From Tetragonia tetragonoides (lineage: Eukaryota; Streptophyta; Magnoliopsida; Caryophyllales; Aizoaceae): a DNA stretch of 64,000 bases. Both the position numbers and the translations under genes were made by a program. This document shows, piece after piece, positions 1-12,320 of the stretch. The notes under the pieces were generated by a model. It ran no database searches and was not told the DNA's origin. It saw nothing but the letters and a program-made list of their open reading frames with translations. Positions within the stretch are counted from its first letter, which is position 1, and each line of letters starts with the position of its first letter. The stretch spans positions 14,725,501-14,789,500 of the forward strand of contig CM076144.1 of assembly GCA_038025085.1 (NCBI GenBank). The letters run 5' to 3'.

Positions 1-861
1 TTTGACAAACTTTATTAACAAACTTTTCGCAGATATATAGTAGAAAATTGGTTGAGCAGCACTCATACAACATCAATGACAAAGCGATGAAGTAACATGT
101 AAAACATAACAGCAAGAAAACTGTTTTTAACAATCTTTTCCCATACAGCACAAAAATGGCTGAGCAATTAGTAGGTGGTGATTTGGATCACATTTAATGA
201 CCAAGGCCGAAAGAATATATATCACCGCAATCTCACACCCACGTAGACAATGATGTTACATCCACATTCTGTCAAGTGTAATCAACCATTACATACATAG
301 AAGCAGATAAAAGACGGAAATCACATTCTGAACTTGTATTTCAAACTGACAATCCTCTACAACAAAGATGTCCATAAAGCTTTGTTATTATATGCAGCAT
401 GAACTGTCCCTTTGCACCAGGCTCAAATGCATAAAGTTCCAAACTTGAGACAATGCATGTGATAGCATAGCATACATCAATCAGGTTTTCCACTCCTTGT
501 ATCTTCGATGAGCATTAAATCATAAAGTTAGATGCTTATGCTATCCAAAGAGATGCAGATGTTCTGGGACGATATCATTTCTGTAATAATGTTGAAACTT
601 ATTGATGCATTTGACAGATAGAGATGAGTGTCAAATAGCTATGAGACAGGAATCTAGGTGCTTCTCTATCTGTTTCAATGAACTTTTTGTCAAAACCCCC
701 CCCACCCCCTTGAATGCCACCAATTTCCAATTTTTCCAAGAAAAAATAATGCAAAGTAGAAGAAAAACTTCTCTAGAGCTCGTGTTTGGATTTGCCTTTT
801 TCCTTCTATTTCTTTAACCAACAAGAAATGCAAGAGATAATTTACATAAGGAGTCACCCAC
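1..861. other. BLISTER intron sequence, no exon recognised
   Basis: This DNA lies 3' of the last visible BLISTER exon, whose donor is at 861. I see no coiled-coil coding sequence with splice signals on the minus strand here, so the remaining exons should lie beyond the left edge. A short C-rich run is at about 698-715. No other structure was found. Confidence 0.5.
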
Positions 862-3800
862 CTTCTCCTCCAAGCCGATAACTTCAGAAGCCAAAAGCTT
901 TGCACGCTCATCAGCTGCATTACACTCAAGCTGTGCATTCATATATTCAGCCTTGAAAGACTCAAGCTCAACCTACTGCACCAAGAGGACGGAATTAAAA
1001 ATAGCAGAATCATAGCATAGCTCATGCATTCATTTCATCTCTCATAAGCACTTCATATTCTTATTTCTACATAATGATAGATGCCACATATGCCAAGTTT
1101 TGATAGATATCAAACTTACATTAATTATATTTTTTCTTTAAAATCAGGTTTATACAGATAAATAGGCTGGAGATCATCACAAACATCCCCTAACTACAGC
1201 CTAGCAACATCACCATTTGAATAAAAAATTTGTTAAACCAAGTTGCAAATGCTGATACTAACCAGCCGGGCCTTGATTTCTTTCTGCAATTGCTCCATCT
1301 CAGCTTTCAAATGGTTCACAATGCTAGCCTGGAAAGAGCAAAGAAAGTAAAGAGACAGCTAAACAAAATGCAGGTTACAGAACAAATTTAACAAACAACT
1401 ATAGGACGTAGACAAAAAAAAGGCTCTCTTATACTCCAAAAGAAGACCACTAAACAATGAACTTTTGGGATAAAGTGCACTTTTTCTATTACATTTTTTT
1501 TCTCTTAATCAACAGAAATCAAAAAGCAAATGTAGTTGGTGGTTTTGGATAAGATTAAGTATAAATCATTATCATGAGCACAGGATTTTTTGTTATTTGC
1601 GCCTTTCACATATGTTGTGGCACCTTCTTGCCAACTTGGTGTTAAGTGATATTATGTGTTAGCCATACAAAAAAAAAATTGAACATTGGTTTTAACTAAA
1701 TGGTTCCAGAAATCGGGAAAAACGTGAAAACACCCGAACCCATTCGGACCTCGATATGTGGAATCATCATAAGCAAATCCCAAATACTCAACCCAGGACG
1801 GAGGTAGTGGGTCCTTACAGCAGAGTATACATGTGACTTTGGTTAACTTCAATTGCAAGAGTAGCATAGATCTAGGTGGTGCAGTAAGGCTGCTAGAGAG
1901 GTGATACTTTCGAACAGCTGCTTTCACTCCAATTCCTGTGCTATATTTCTTTAGCAAGAAAGAAGTTTTATTTAAGAAATGTTGCTCTACCTCAGTAGCG
2001 AACATAACACCAGAACACTTTCCTACACATAGAAAAATACAATCCAATCTTGATGTGGTGCACAGAAAGTTCAAGACTCAAGAAAAGCCCTCTCATTCTG
2101 GGTCTGTCTCAAATTGAAGCAGAAAACCGCCTTTGAAGGAAACAAGCGAAAGATGATAGAGTTGATTCGATTAAGTTCATGCAGTTGTGAATGTTATGGA
2201 GAAAGTACAACAAAAATGCCAAATTAATTTAATGATATAGCACATTTAGATTTTGGTAGAGCATATAAGAAATGATAAAGGCAGTTTTGAGTTTATGATA
2301 TAAAACTTTGCCAGCCATGACAACTCAAACTAAGATCTCAAAGCATCACGCCCAATACAGGATCAGAAGTACAGACGGGTTCAAGTTAGCATCAGCATTT
2401 TACATCAGGTATATTCACATAATAAATTTTCAAGACACGAATAAAAGACAAAAACATCAACAGAATTATGGTAACCTGCTGGTTATAGCTCTCTGTCAAG
2501 GAAGAATTCTCAGCAGCTAACGACTCCGCCAGCACCTTTGAAGCCTCCAATGAACGTTGCAAAGAAAACTTCTCTTGTGTCAGATCTTCAATATGCTGCA
2601 GACCATGAAAAGGAAATAAGAGAGCAGTTAAATCCTTCTACCTTTATGATTGCTCATCTGACAATTCTAGTACATTGAACAACTTGAAAGATAGAATGTA
2701 GTGTTTAGAAAAGGAATGCAGTGTGTAAGAAAGCACACGAAAGGCACTAAGGGATAGTGCGATTTAGGTCAGGCGCTTTTTTGCCTCGAGTCTAGGTTGC
2801 TATGATGAGGCGCACTGAATTACACTTGAGGTGCAAAATGTGCTGTTTCTTTTCTTCATGTGAAGATTTCATGTTTCTTTGGGGCTGTCTGGCTGTAAAC
2901 AAAAGGTACTCCCTTTGTCCCAAATTATATGAGTGCTTTGTGATTTATGACTCACAAGAATGTGAGTTGCAAAAAGCAAAGCACTCATATATTTAGGATG
3001 GAGGGAGTACATATTATATCACAGGGTATTATTTTTCAGATAAAGACAAAAGTATGAATTAATTTTCAGATAAAGACAAAAGTATGAATTAATCAAGTAA
3101 CAAAAGTACAGCAAAGGAGGACAAGTGGTCCTTCAAGAAGAGTCTAGTTACAAATTAGACCAGCCCTGTTACGCGGGATATGAGTAGTTGAATTACTCCT
3201 AAATGCCCCAGTGACGCTAGCCCATAACGACCCTAGGTAAGTGACTATCCCACACCAAATCAGCCAACATGGTCACTCCATTAGAGACTCGGGCATTCCT
3301 TCTTTATTTTTAGATAACATGGGTGTCCAAGCTTTGCTTGACTAATCCCATGGGCCTTGAGTTAATGACCAGGAAAACCTCCAATGACCCTGAGGGGATT
3401 TGAGCCTGAAACCTCTGGAATAGACCCGGGCATTCCTCTCTAACCCAAAGCACCATAGAATAGCAAAGACCACATTACACCAAAGTAATCTCCTCTCCTT
3501 TCCCCTCCCAAACGCCAGCAGTCGCACTTGGAAGAACTCCATCACACTAGGTAAGGTGGACTATGGCACTAGGTAAGGTGAACACTCATGATATGGTTCA
3601 GCGGAGGAGGCCGCTGGTCCTTGTCCCCAGATGTGATGTGTGTGTGCTCTGTAATGAGGCTAGCGAGACTTCTGTGCACTTATTCTTGCATTGTCGTTTT
3701 ACACAATATCTTTGGAGAAGACTTTTTAGTATTGGTGGGGAATGCTTCATTTGTCCCCCTACGATCACTCAGCTGATCCAGGCTCGTTCTCTTGGCCTTG

Positions 3801-6800
3801 GAAGGGGCAAGGAGAATAGGATGTTATGGCGGTGTGCTTTTTTTGCCATCTTTTGGTGCGTATGGATGGAACGGAACTCCCGGACTTTTGACGGGGTCTC
3901 TAAGCCTTTAAACTTTGTTTGGGATCCGGTGGTGTATTTGGCCTCTCTTTGGGCAAAAGCTTCGGGGGCTTTTAGAGGGGTGCCTCTTAGCGACGTGCAA
4001 CGTCATTGGGGCGATTTGTAATTTTTTTCCCAGTTTGTTTCCTTTCCTTTTGAGGACTCCTTGTCCTCATACTTGTAACTGTTTACCATTTGATATTTCA
4101 ATAAAACTTTTCTTTATCAAAAAAAAAAAGAACTCCATCACACTAGAAGGCCGAAGAATATGTTGTTTGGTGAGCTGTGGGTTGCCCTTCTAGAGTCTGA
4201 GTGTGGCAGCGTTCTTGCAGATACGATTTGAGGGTTCCAGGGGTGGGAAGGAGAGGAAGTTGTGGTGGTGTAATGTTTAAATTGCAATCTTATGGTGTAT
4301 TTGGTTGGAGAGGAATGCCTAGTTGTTCAATGGGTTGTCAGTTTCTCCTTTGATTTTTTGGGAGGTCACCTATTCAGCATATTTGTGGGCTAAAGCTGCG
4401 GGGTTTTTGGGGATTGCACTATTACTGACAATCAACAGAATTGGTCTGTTTTGTAAATGTTTACTGTAGAGGATGCCTTATCCTCTCTCTTGCTGTGCAT
4501 TGGTTTCTTCATTAATATTAGCTTTTTCCTTATAAAAAAAGATAAAGAAAACCACTGATTCCATAGCATGATTCTCATTTATGGTGCACTGCGCCTCAAA
4601 TCAGCAAGGGGTGCACCGCATGCGCTTTGGCTCCATGGGCCTCTATTGCCTCAATATTCCACTCTTCCCACCACCATCAGACAACGTGACACTTGGTGAC
4701 ACAGGCATGTCATTGGGAATGAAAAATAGAGTAAACTGAACAAGTATGACATTCTTCTAAGAAATGCACCTAAGTTTCTTCTTCCAAAAGATGTAATTAT
4801 TAGACTTTTAATGGAAAATCACTTTATCTGTACCAGAAGGGGAATCTTTTGCAATTACAGGCATTGAGAAAGCCTGCAACCTGTAAAAACTTATGGAGGC
4901 TAAACAACTAACAAAGCAAGCATTAAAAAGACTACTTCAAAATTTTTAATCAATCAACGGGAAAGAAATCTCTGGTGAAGAACTAATCAGCTAAACAACT
5001 AAAAAAGCTCAGCCTTTGTCTCTATTGGTGGTGCAGTACTGTCTACTGCATTGTAATGGTCAATTTAGAGAGCAAACTCATACAAATATTACTCCATCCT
5101 TGTCAAAGTAATTGTTTTTATAGACAAGATAAATATACATAAATGTAGATCAAGAATATAGCATAGAGTACGAGAGGTCCTCTAAAAGTCACTAAGCACA
5201 GATAATCCAAATGTCCAATTCCTTTGGACCTTAGAAACAGCATTACTACAAAATGCCCCAGCCTCCCTAGACCATATAGAGACTAGATAAGTAATGGCCA
5301 ATTAACCAAATTGGTATATAAAATGAGGCCCTCTCGACACATTGGTATGTTTTGTTGCTCAGGCGACATATTGGTATATTAAAAATGCACCGGCGACAAA
5401 CAAACCCATCTTGCACTTTTGAATTAAAAAATTAAAAAATAAAATTTTGAATTTTTTTCCACTCATTTTATTTTATTCCCCTTCCTCAATATCAAAAACA
5501 TTAAATCCATCTTGCAATAAAAAAAAAAATAATCTAAATGCCCAATTTAATGGCTGCCATTGCCATTGTCACACCTTCTTCACTCCTTCCGATTGCATCT
5601 CAATACACAAAGTTGGTCTCAGCCCACATCCAATTTGAGTCTCCCTCAACATGTGAAGCCTCACCTTGAAACTCAGTGGCCTATCAGTTCTAAACTCCGG
5701 TATGGAGCCACCAACGGAGGTGGTGGTGTTATACTGTTATTGGCAGTGTCATTGTTGTAATTGAGTTTTCTATCGGCAGCTTTGACGACACCGTTTTGAG
5801 GATCTGTGGAGTTAGGGGTTGAGAAGGAGGATGGGGAGAAGTCTTCGTCAGACGATGAGGAAGAATTGACACGATCGAAGATTCGTGGGGTTTATGATGG
5901 GAATGGGCAAGCGAGAAGGTCTGCTTCGTCTTCCATGGTGGAATGAGGAGAGAGAAAATAGCGATGATGGTGAAGACATGGTGGACTAGACTTAAATTTG
6001 GAAGGGGTGAGGAAGGTTTGACAATGGCAGCAATTGATTTTGGGGATTTAGAGGTTTTTTATTTTTATTTTTTAATCTCTGTATTTAGAGTTTTCAATAT
6101 TGAGGTAAAAGGGGAAATAAAATAAAATGAGGTGAGAAATTAAAATTCTATTTTTCTAAGCTGAAAATAGTAGAAAAACACAATAAATACAAAAAAATAG
6201 TATTTTAATCAAAGATTTCTTCCGGCATGTATTTTTGGGTCTGTTTGTCGCCGGTGCATTTTTTATATACCAATATGTCGCCTGAGCAACAAAATATACC
6301 AATGTGTCGGGAGGGCCTCATTTTATATACCAATCTGGTTAATTGGCCGATAAGTAATCCTATCCCAAAGCAAGTCTAGCGTCAAAGAGAAGCCACAAAA
6401 TGTCTGGATGTCCCGCTGTAAATTGTAATCAACCATACTAAACACCACTCAGCAAAGCCAAAAATAGCACTCCTCTGAAGCAACCCCTTCTTCCCCTTCA
6501 GAACCCCCACAAAAAGCATCTGCAAGAACTCCCAAAACAAAAGACAGTGCCACCCAAAACTCCCAACACACATCAAACAACTTGCCCCAAAATTACAAAT
6601 CCACCTGACATTGCAAAAACAAATACGATGCAATATTCTTGCTGGCCTACCGAGCACAATATATCTGGAGAAATAAATATCCCTAGCCTTTTCCGTTGCC
6701 ACAAATATTTGTGTTAAATCTTTCCCAAAGCCACGGTCCACACAAAAGCCCACATCTTATAAGATACCTTCGTTTTCCAAAGAAAGTTTGCAATATGAAT

Positions 6801-9800
6801 CGAGAGTACCAAGAGTGAGCCCCCAAACATTGAAAGAATCACTTAAAAGGGGAAAATGCCACTAGAATCACACATCCAGACACTAGAATCTGCATGTCCA
6901 GACAGCTGCTCAGTATCCAAGACAGCAAGCAAAGAAGTCAATTCCTGTACTTCCAGTCAATAACAGATCTCGGCAGTGTAGATCCCATGAGTCATGTAAG
7001 AAGTAGAACTCAGAAAGTGGAGTGTTTAAAACTTGGAAGGGTAGAGAGCTGAGGCAGATGTGGGAACCTCATACAGCCCATCCCTCCATCCACACATCCT
7101 TAGTAACCAAATTCTCAATCCATTACTCCATTCCCTAATTGTACCTTAACTAGAAGCAAAAAACAGGACACTTGTGTGACAAACTTCCAAGGCAAGTTTG
7201 TATTGCCCTCGCTGCAGCCAGCGCATTAAGAAAATGTAACTAATGCAGCTATTTGTTATGTAAAAATAATATTCTCCTCAAAAAAAATGTAAAAAATAAT
7301 ATTAATTCTATTTCCCTTTTGAAAACCCAATTCAAGATATGAGACGCACGAGACAATAACCACAAAAACGCACTCATTGAGTTCCTAGCTAGCTTTGTGG
7401 AGATCAAGATGCAATCCCTAGCAGTCTTTAATAGAAAGATTGTTCCCCAAAGCACAAAGACAGAGCTTTTAAGCACTTTTGAAGGGAGCAGAGACTGTTC
7501 AAATTTCACAAGGACATAATTTGCTATTCAGGAGATGATAAACACAAAAGATTCCAGGAAAAGAATAAGAGCCGGTCTTAATTGCTAGAACGTACAAAGG
7601 AGCTAGAAATGTGGAACATGAAACAGATGGTAGAAACTAAGATACCTGCTCTAAGGCGGCAAAATCTTCATTATGTTTATGCGAGTTAGACTCCAGGTTA
7701 TTCCCCAGGCTGTTCTCAAACGATTTTTGTCCCCTATATGTGTCGTCAAAGAAAACAGTGCTGGGATCTTCAGATATTGGTCTTGGAAGGGCTCCAACAG
7801 GAGCAGATGCTGTAGAGTGATTTTGCGTTGCAGATGATGCTAAAAAATTGCTGCCTGGAAACATTACTGCAGACTTTTCTTTTTCAGAATAAGGTCGGCC
7901 CGATGCAAGAGATCCTCTATCAATGTTCAGAGAATCAAGGAAAGATGGACGTATTCTTCTAGGATGTGTTTCAGCAACAGCTGAATATGAGGGACCATTA
8001 ATGGAGCCACTGTCATCAGAGTTGAAACCTGCTGAGAGTGGTTCAGGCGCTCGTTCACTATAAAAACTTGACAAATTATCCACTGCATTGCTAGGCTTTC
8101 TTTCCTCCAATCTAGAAGTTAAATAATTCTTCAATTCCATAGAGTTATGTTGACTATGTCCAAGATCTGAAGCAAATGCCGCCATGGACGGTTGCACAGA
8201 ATCTACAACATAATCAAAATATGTTCATACTACACAAATCAATCACTGAACAACTTCAATACAAAGAGAGAAAAGCACCCTGCTCAACTAGTGTACTGAC
8301 CTGATGCATTATGTAATAAGTTGGAAGCATGTCCCGCAGCATAGACTTTTGAAGCAACATCATTGATGCTGGAATATGTGTCCGGGAGAGTTTCAGACGA
8401 AGTAATGTCTTTATTTGAGTGAGATTCCTCGACTCCATTATATGTCGAGTGAAAATAACCGCTATCAGCATATTTGTCCTGTCCAGTATCAGTCCCAAAG
8501 TTGCCAACTCTGTTATCTGTTTGTTCTGGATAAACAAAACCTGTTTGGGACTTCAGACTGGGAATATCATGATTGTCTCTTTCTTGTTTTGGCTGCTGAA
8601 GCAATTCAGATGACATAAAACTATAACTTTGAGGATTGACATTTGCAGCTGAGACTGATTCAGAACCAGAATCACGAGTGAAACCACGCAATTTGTCACT
8701 ATGGTCAAGAAAACCGGAAGTTTCAGAAACTCCATCAGTTCTTCCATCAGCAGCAGCACCAACAACATTGACATTTTGTGCTTGTCCATTTTCTGATGTT
8801 TGCTTCTCCTCTGCATTAGAAACAACAGTGCGCGGCTGGCTGGTCGGTACTGCCTTTTTTGCTGCTGCTTTTTTCTTTCTGAACTCTTCCAGCTACAGAA
8901 CCAGGAAGAAAACAAACCAACAACAAATATTATTCAAGATATTAAAGGGAACTTTATGGCAAAGTGATAAAGCACTCACTTCCAACTGAACAAATTTGGA
9001 AAGCGAGTCATATAAATATTAAGTTAAAAGTTAAAGGTTGGTCCTCAGTTTCTTTAAACAAAATTCAATAATATGCAGTTGAACAGCCAAAATAGAACTC
9101 ACAAAATGTGGTCAGATGCCATATTCAGCACCAACATATTCATATATTCAGCAATCCAATTCAAACTGAACAATTTGCAAAGCAAATCACATAATTATTA
9201 AGTTAAAAGCTAATGCTTTGTCTTCAGTTTCTTCATACAAAATTCAGTAATATGCAGTTGAACAGCCAAAACAGAACACACAAAATGTGGTCAGATACCA
9301 TATACAGCACCAACACATTCATAGCATTCAGCACCAACTCGTTCCTCAAGTCTCTCTTATTCAGCTAATTTTTCCCTTCTGTCAGCTAAGTGATATGTGG
9401 TGAGGGTGTGATTTAGCTTAACTCAGCAAAAATAGAGGGAACATGGGAATGTAACAAATTTTCAGTAACGAGAATGGAACAGAAGCTTAACAACAAAATG
9501 AGTTTTGTGTGTCCTGCCAAGGTGGGTGCTTTTTTACCGCTTCGTTTCGCAGCTATGAGACGAGGAAGGGAGGGGAAATTGTTCTGGAGGTGCATGTGTA
9601 TGGCAATCCTGTGGTGTATTTGGTTGGAGAGGAATTCTCGGGTGTTCTGTGATGTTGGGAAGCCGATAGATTATGTTTGGGACCATGTGGTCTATTTGGC
9701 CTCCCTTTGGGCTAAGGCGGCGGGTGCTTTTAAGGGCATCCCGCTTACCTTTGTACAGCGCCATTGGCAAGATATTTGTAGATTCTTTTGATTGCATTTG

Positions 9801-11898
9801 AGGATGCCTTATCCTCTTCTAGTATTATTTACAGATTTGATTCATAAAAAAATTTCCTTATCTAAAAAAACAACAAAATGAGGTAATATACTTGGGTAAA
9901 AAAGCACCACTAAGTTGAACACTTAATCTTCTCTAGGATAAGGCGGATGTGCCATGAACAAAATATTAAATGGTGAAGAAATCAAGCACAAACGATAAAG
10001 CAAAAGCACTACAAATGTAAGAGATTTTTTACTCCTATGTGTTGCACACGTGAACATCTCAAAGCAGAGGTTTAAAATTCATCAAAATGTACCTTTCACA
10101 TCCTAAAAAACATTGTTAGATATGTCTAGATGCTTCACATCAATTACACAAAGAAATGAAAGAAAACAAGCTGAAACAAAGCTTAGACAATGATTGAAAG
10201 TGACGGATAGGTGTAGTCGCTTTCAACGAAGAAATCTCCAAACCAAACGAAGCACAAAATGACATGAAAATATATAGTCGCACACTCTTTCCAAAAAAAA
10301 GTTGAAAACTAATCCTTCAATACCCAAAAAATTGGGTTTCCAAAAAGCCAAATTGAAGAGTATCAAATACACTGAAAGGGGTGGAAATCTGGGCAGCTTG
10401 TGGTTTGGCGCCAATTCGAATTTTATTCATCCCTAAGCTGTATCTTCATCCTTGCCCATTCAAGTAGACACCTTAAGGCGTCCAAATCAGTAGGACCTGT
10501 CCCCAAACAGTGTGGACTCCCAATAGAAATTCACCATCAAAGTCGGGCCTTGAACACAGCAATGCTGCTGGACTAGGGCACAAGGAGTAGGAAATGTTCC
10601 CTGGACTTGAACCAGGTCCTTTAAGGAACATCATCATCTTTAAAACTAATGCTCCCGCATCACTAGCTCAAGTATCGGCTTATCGCAATCAGAAATACTG
10701 GAATAAGAGTTATGCCGCAATGAATATTACAAACATATTTTGTCCTTGTTATTCTAATACAATGTTCTCTCTCTATTCACAAAGCTCAATGCAAACAACT
10801 CTTGAAACCCTCAAGACTATACCAACTAACCCAGCTGATATTTACTCCCAGCTGCAGTTTTTAGAATGCACATGCTTCACATTTCAGATTTTAAGAAATT
10901 ATGACTGGATGCAACGCGCAGGCCGCTTTCCTTCCATGTTGACTACTAAATTCCCAAGTGAAACAGCTGTGCCAATTGGTCAAATCCATACTCATAGTCA
11001 TTGACTCAAAGTTCAAAAGAATCAAAACCATAAACAATAATGAATAAGCTCCATAGCAAAGAGGCTCCACAACTAAACAGCAAATACAAACAACATATAT
11101 GCTAAGACATATATTGCCATCAAAACAACATGATTTCTTCTTCTCCCATTAAATCAACTTGCATGATGAAAAATCTGCTGTTTCCACCACAATTGTCATA
11201 AAAATACTACTTTTTATGTTTTTATTATAAAAAAATAAAAATTATCTACTTCGTAAATTGTGACTCACAAGCTTGTGAGTCAAAAATTATGAAGTGGACG
11301 AAGGACAAGTAAAATGAGACGGAGGGAGTAAGAAATAAACATATTCTAGACATCCAATGCCGAAGTCCCATACTAGACATCATACCCCAAAAAGAGTATA
11401 CTCCAATCAACTGAAACTCAAAGTGAAATTCTCCTTCATATTTAACATGCTAAGGTACTATTTCAAGCATCATCAACAACTGCTTCCCGAGTTCAGACGG
11501 ATCAAATAAATGATGATCAGCTTGTCATGTGTTTGAAATCCTTAACAAACTGCATGTCCACCAAAAACCAAAACTACCCCCATATTTTTCATATTACACT
11601 TCACGCCTTTCACACAATACATTGACATCTAACATTAAACAAAAGGCCTTAAAGTTTCACTTGACAATATAACCAAAACAAATAAAAATAAAAACACTTG
11701 CATAATCAAACGGAACATTTCTAAAACATGAGAAGCTCAATGAAAGCATAATAAGCACATTTTTATGCCCAAAATTTAAGAACTTGAAAAACAATAAATC
11801 ACAATATTTCAAGACCATACCCGGCGTTTACCAGCTTCCAAATGCTCTTGTTTACGAGACGAAACCGCCGAATTCGACATAACTTGAGCAGATGCCAT
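862..11898 (-). CDS. BLI: BLISTER-like Polycomb-associated coiled-coil protein (5' part, six exons; continues off the left edge)
   Basis: Seen: six exons join in phase with GT-AG introns: 11821-11898, 8301-8892, 7646-8202, 2476-2595, 1263-1328 and 862-972, giving 508 residues. The N-terminus begins MASAQV and contains RKQEHLEAGKRRLEEFRKKK, the basic signature of plant BLISTER. Residues about 47-405 are Ser/Asn-rich and probably disordered. From about 408 (HIEDLTQEKFSLQRSLEAS) heptad-like coiled coil begins. The start is the first ATG after a leader free of other in-frame signals. Known: Arabidopsis BLISTER (At3g23980) is a nuclear protein that binds the PRC2 methyltransferase CURLY LEAF and has an SMC-like C-terminal coiled coil, which here lies outside the window. 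Odd: intron 3 (2596-7645) and intron 2 (8893-11820) are swollen by transposons. The family call is firm; the exon 6 acceptor (tgcagtag) is the least certain junction. Confidence 0.9.
2909..3007. mobile_element. Stowaway-type MITE (99 bp)
   Basis: The ends are inverted repeats starting CTCCCT and ending AGGGAG, extended by matching inner arms around ATGAGTGCTTTG and CAAAGCACTCAT. A TA dinucleotide flanks each side (2907-2908 and 3008-3009), the target duplication of Tc1/mariner-derived Stowaway MITEs. The centre holds an inverted GACTCACA/TGTGAGT pair. It lies in BLISTER intron 3. Confidence 0.8.
3033..3092. repeat. Two perfect 30-bp tandem copies
   Basis: The 30-bp unit starting TTTTCAGATAAAGACAAAAG occurs twice head to tail at 3033-3062 and 3063-3092 with no difference, so the duplication is recent. 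It lies in BLISTER intron 3, just right of the Stowaway MITE. Confidence 0.9.
3400..3531 (-). mobile_element. LINE 3' fragment, minus strand
   Basis: The minus strand encodes a fragment with FGRGKERRLLWC followed by an LWCF.LERNARV stretch, the C-terminal end of a plant L1-type ORF2 after the zf-RVT domain. The 3551-4130 LINE copy is inserted at its edge. It is old and truncated; its limits are approximate. Confidence 0.55.
3551..4130 (+). mobile_element. 5'-truncated L1-type LINE insertion with target duplication
   Basis: A 580-bp insert on the plus strand, antisense to BLISTER. It encodes the ORF2 C-terminus: a zf-RVT-like CxLC...H.FLHC pattern, then GRGKENRMLW and FWCVWMERNSRTF, ending at a stop near 4021. 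A short 3' UTR with an AATAAA-like signal and TTTATC followed by poly(A) close it. A 19-bp direct repeat (AAGAACTCCATCACACTAG) flanks it at 3532-3550 and 4128-4146, the mark of target-primed reverse transcription. The reading frame of the remnant (3563-4021) is still open, so it is fairly young. Confidence 0.88.
4147..4545 (+). mobile_element. Older LINE 3' fragment, plus strand
   Basis: Translation gives LWWC, a stop, then IAILWCIWLERNA, another stop, and YLWAKAAG, matching the LINE tail inserted just upstream but broken by stops. It ends in CTTATAAAAAAAG. It is a decayed copy of the same family adjoining the younger one. Its left limit is approximate. Confidence 0.6.
5296..6348. mobile_element. 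Mutator-like element, 1053 bp, with ~110-bp inverted repeats
   Basis: Left terminus GGCCAATTAACC and right terminus GGTTAATTGGCC extend into inverted repeats of about 110 bp that differ at a few positions. A perfect 10-bp direct repeat, GATAAGTAAT, flanks it at 5286-5295 and 6349-6358; MULEs make 9-11 bp duplications. It encodes no transposase. The interior (about 5640-5940) is less AT-rich and reads as coding-like sequence on the minus strand: a Ser/Asp-rich stretch, then a Pro run, with a splice-donor-like AAG/GTGAGG. This suggests a captured host gene fragment (Pack-MULE). It lies in BLISTER intron 3. Confidence 0.85.
6382..6560 (-). mobile_element. Possible degenerate LINE remnant
   Basis: The minus strand reads GKKGLLQRSAIFGF and then an EWCLVWL segment, resembling the GRGK..LW.C.IF...WLERN part of LINE ORF2 ends in this window. 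Similarity is weak and no tail or target duplication was found. Confidence 0.3.
6850..7640. other. BLISTER intron 3 remainder
   Basis: AT-rich intron DNA between the MULE region and exon 3. I see no open frame longer than about 90 codons, no splice-bounded exon and no clear repeat. Confidence 0.5.
8983..9320. repeat. Diverged tandem duplication (~165-bp unit)
   Basis: Two adjacent copies, about 8983-9145 and 9166-9322, share blocks such as TATGCAGTTGAACAGCCAAA and AAATGTGGTCAGAT in the same order, with many substitutions. They lie in BLISTER intron 2 beside exon 2. No terminal repeats were seen. Confidence 0.7.
9503..9868 (+). mobile_element. 5'-truncated LINE insertion with target duplication
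   Basis: A 366-bp plus-strand insert in BLISTER intron 2. It encodes the ORF2 end (GREGKLFWRCMCMAILWCIW, LERNSRVF, YLASLWAKAAGAF) up to a stop near 9791, then a short UTR and TTATCT plus poly(A). A 14-bp direct repeat, AACAACAAAATGAG, flanks it at 9489-9502 and 9869-9882. It is the same family as the 3551-4130 insert. Confidence 0.85.
10430..10670 (-). mobile_element. Probable tRNA-derived SINE
   Basis: On the minus strand a tRNA-like head has an A-box-like GAGCTAGTGATGCGGGAG and, about 50 bp on, GGTTCAAGTCC, which fits the pol III B-box consensus. The body then runs towards 10430. No poly(A) or target duplication was identified, so the 3' limit is a guess. Confidence 0.45.
11205..11328. mobile_element. 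Stowaway-like MITE, one end degenerate
   Basis: The right end is GACGGAGGGAG followed by TA, and the interior has the GACTCACAAG/CTTGTGAGTC inverted pair also found in the MITE at 2909-3007. The left terminal repeat is no longer recognisable. It lies in BLISTER intron 2. Confidence 0.55.
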
Positions 11899-12320
11899 TT
11901 TCAAAATTCAAATCCCCAAATCCAGCATTTCACACCTCAAAACCGCAATTGCACTCACCAAAATGACGCAGTAAAAAATCACGATCTTCAATCACGAAGA
12001 ACCCTAATCTATCTGATCCAAGCTTTACCCTAAACAATCAATCAAATCACCAATCGAATTACGATAAAATCGAAGCCTTCGCAGAAATTCAAATTTCGGC
12101 CTTCAAAATTAGGGAAATAGCAATTCGATTGGATTCGATTTGATCCCAAATTATTAGGGGTTCTAAGATACTCTTATTAGAGCAAAGATCTTGGATCAAT
12201 TTCTCTGTCTTTTCTATCTCTCTCAATTTGTGGAATTGAAAAGAGAGATCCGGAACCCCTAATCCCCAAAAATCGTAAAATGAGGAGAGAGAAAATTGTC
12301 TGAATGAAAATAATGGGCTA
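11899..12320 (-). promoter_or_regulatory. BLISTER 5' leader and promoter-proximal region
   Basis: This is the stretch upstream of the BLISTER ATG. Read on the minus strand it has CT-rich and A-rich runs near 12200-12300 typical of plant leaders, then AT-rich DNA. Transcription probably starts near 12250-12300, but no clear TATA box fixes it. The boundary is an inference. Confidence 0.4.

Noticed and set aside
10583..10670. Functional tRNA gene
   Set aside because: Only A- and B-box-like segments are present; the stems do not pair into a cloverleaf, so a SINE head is more likely.
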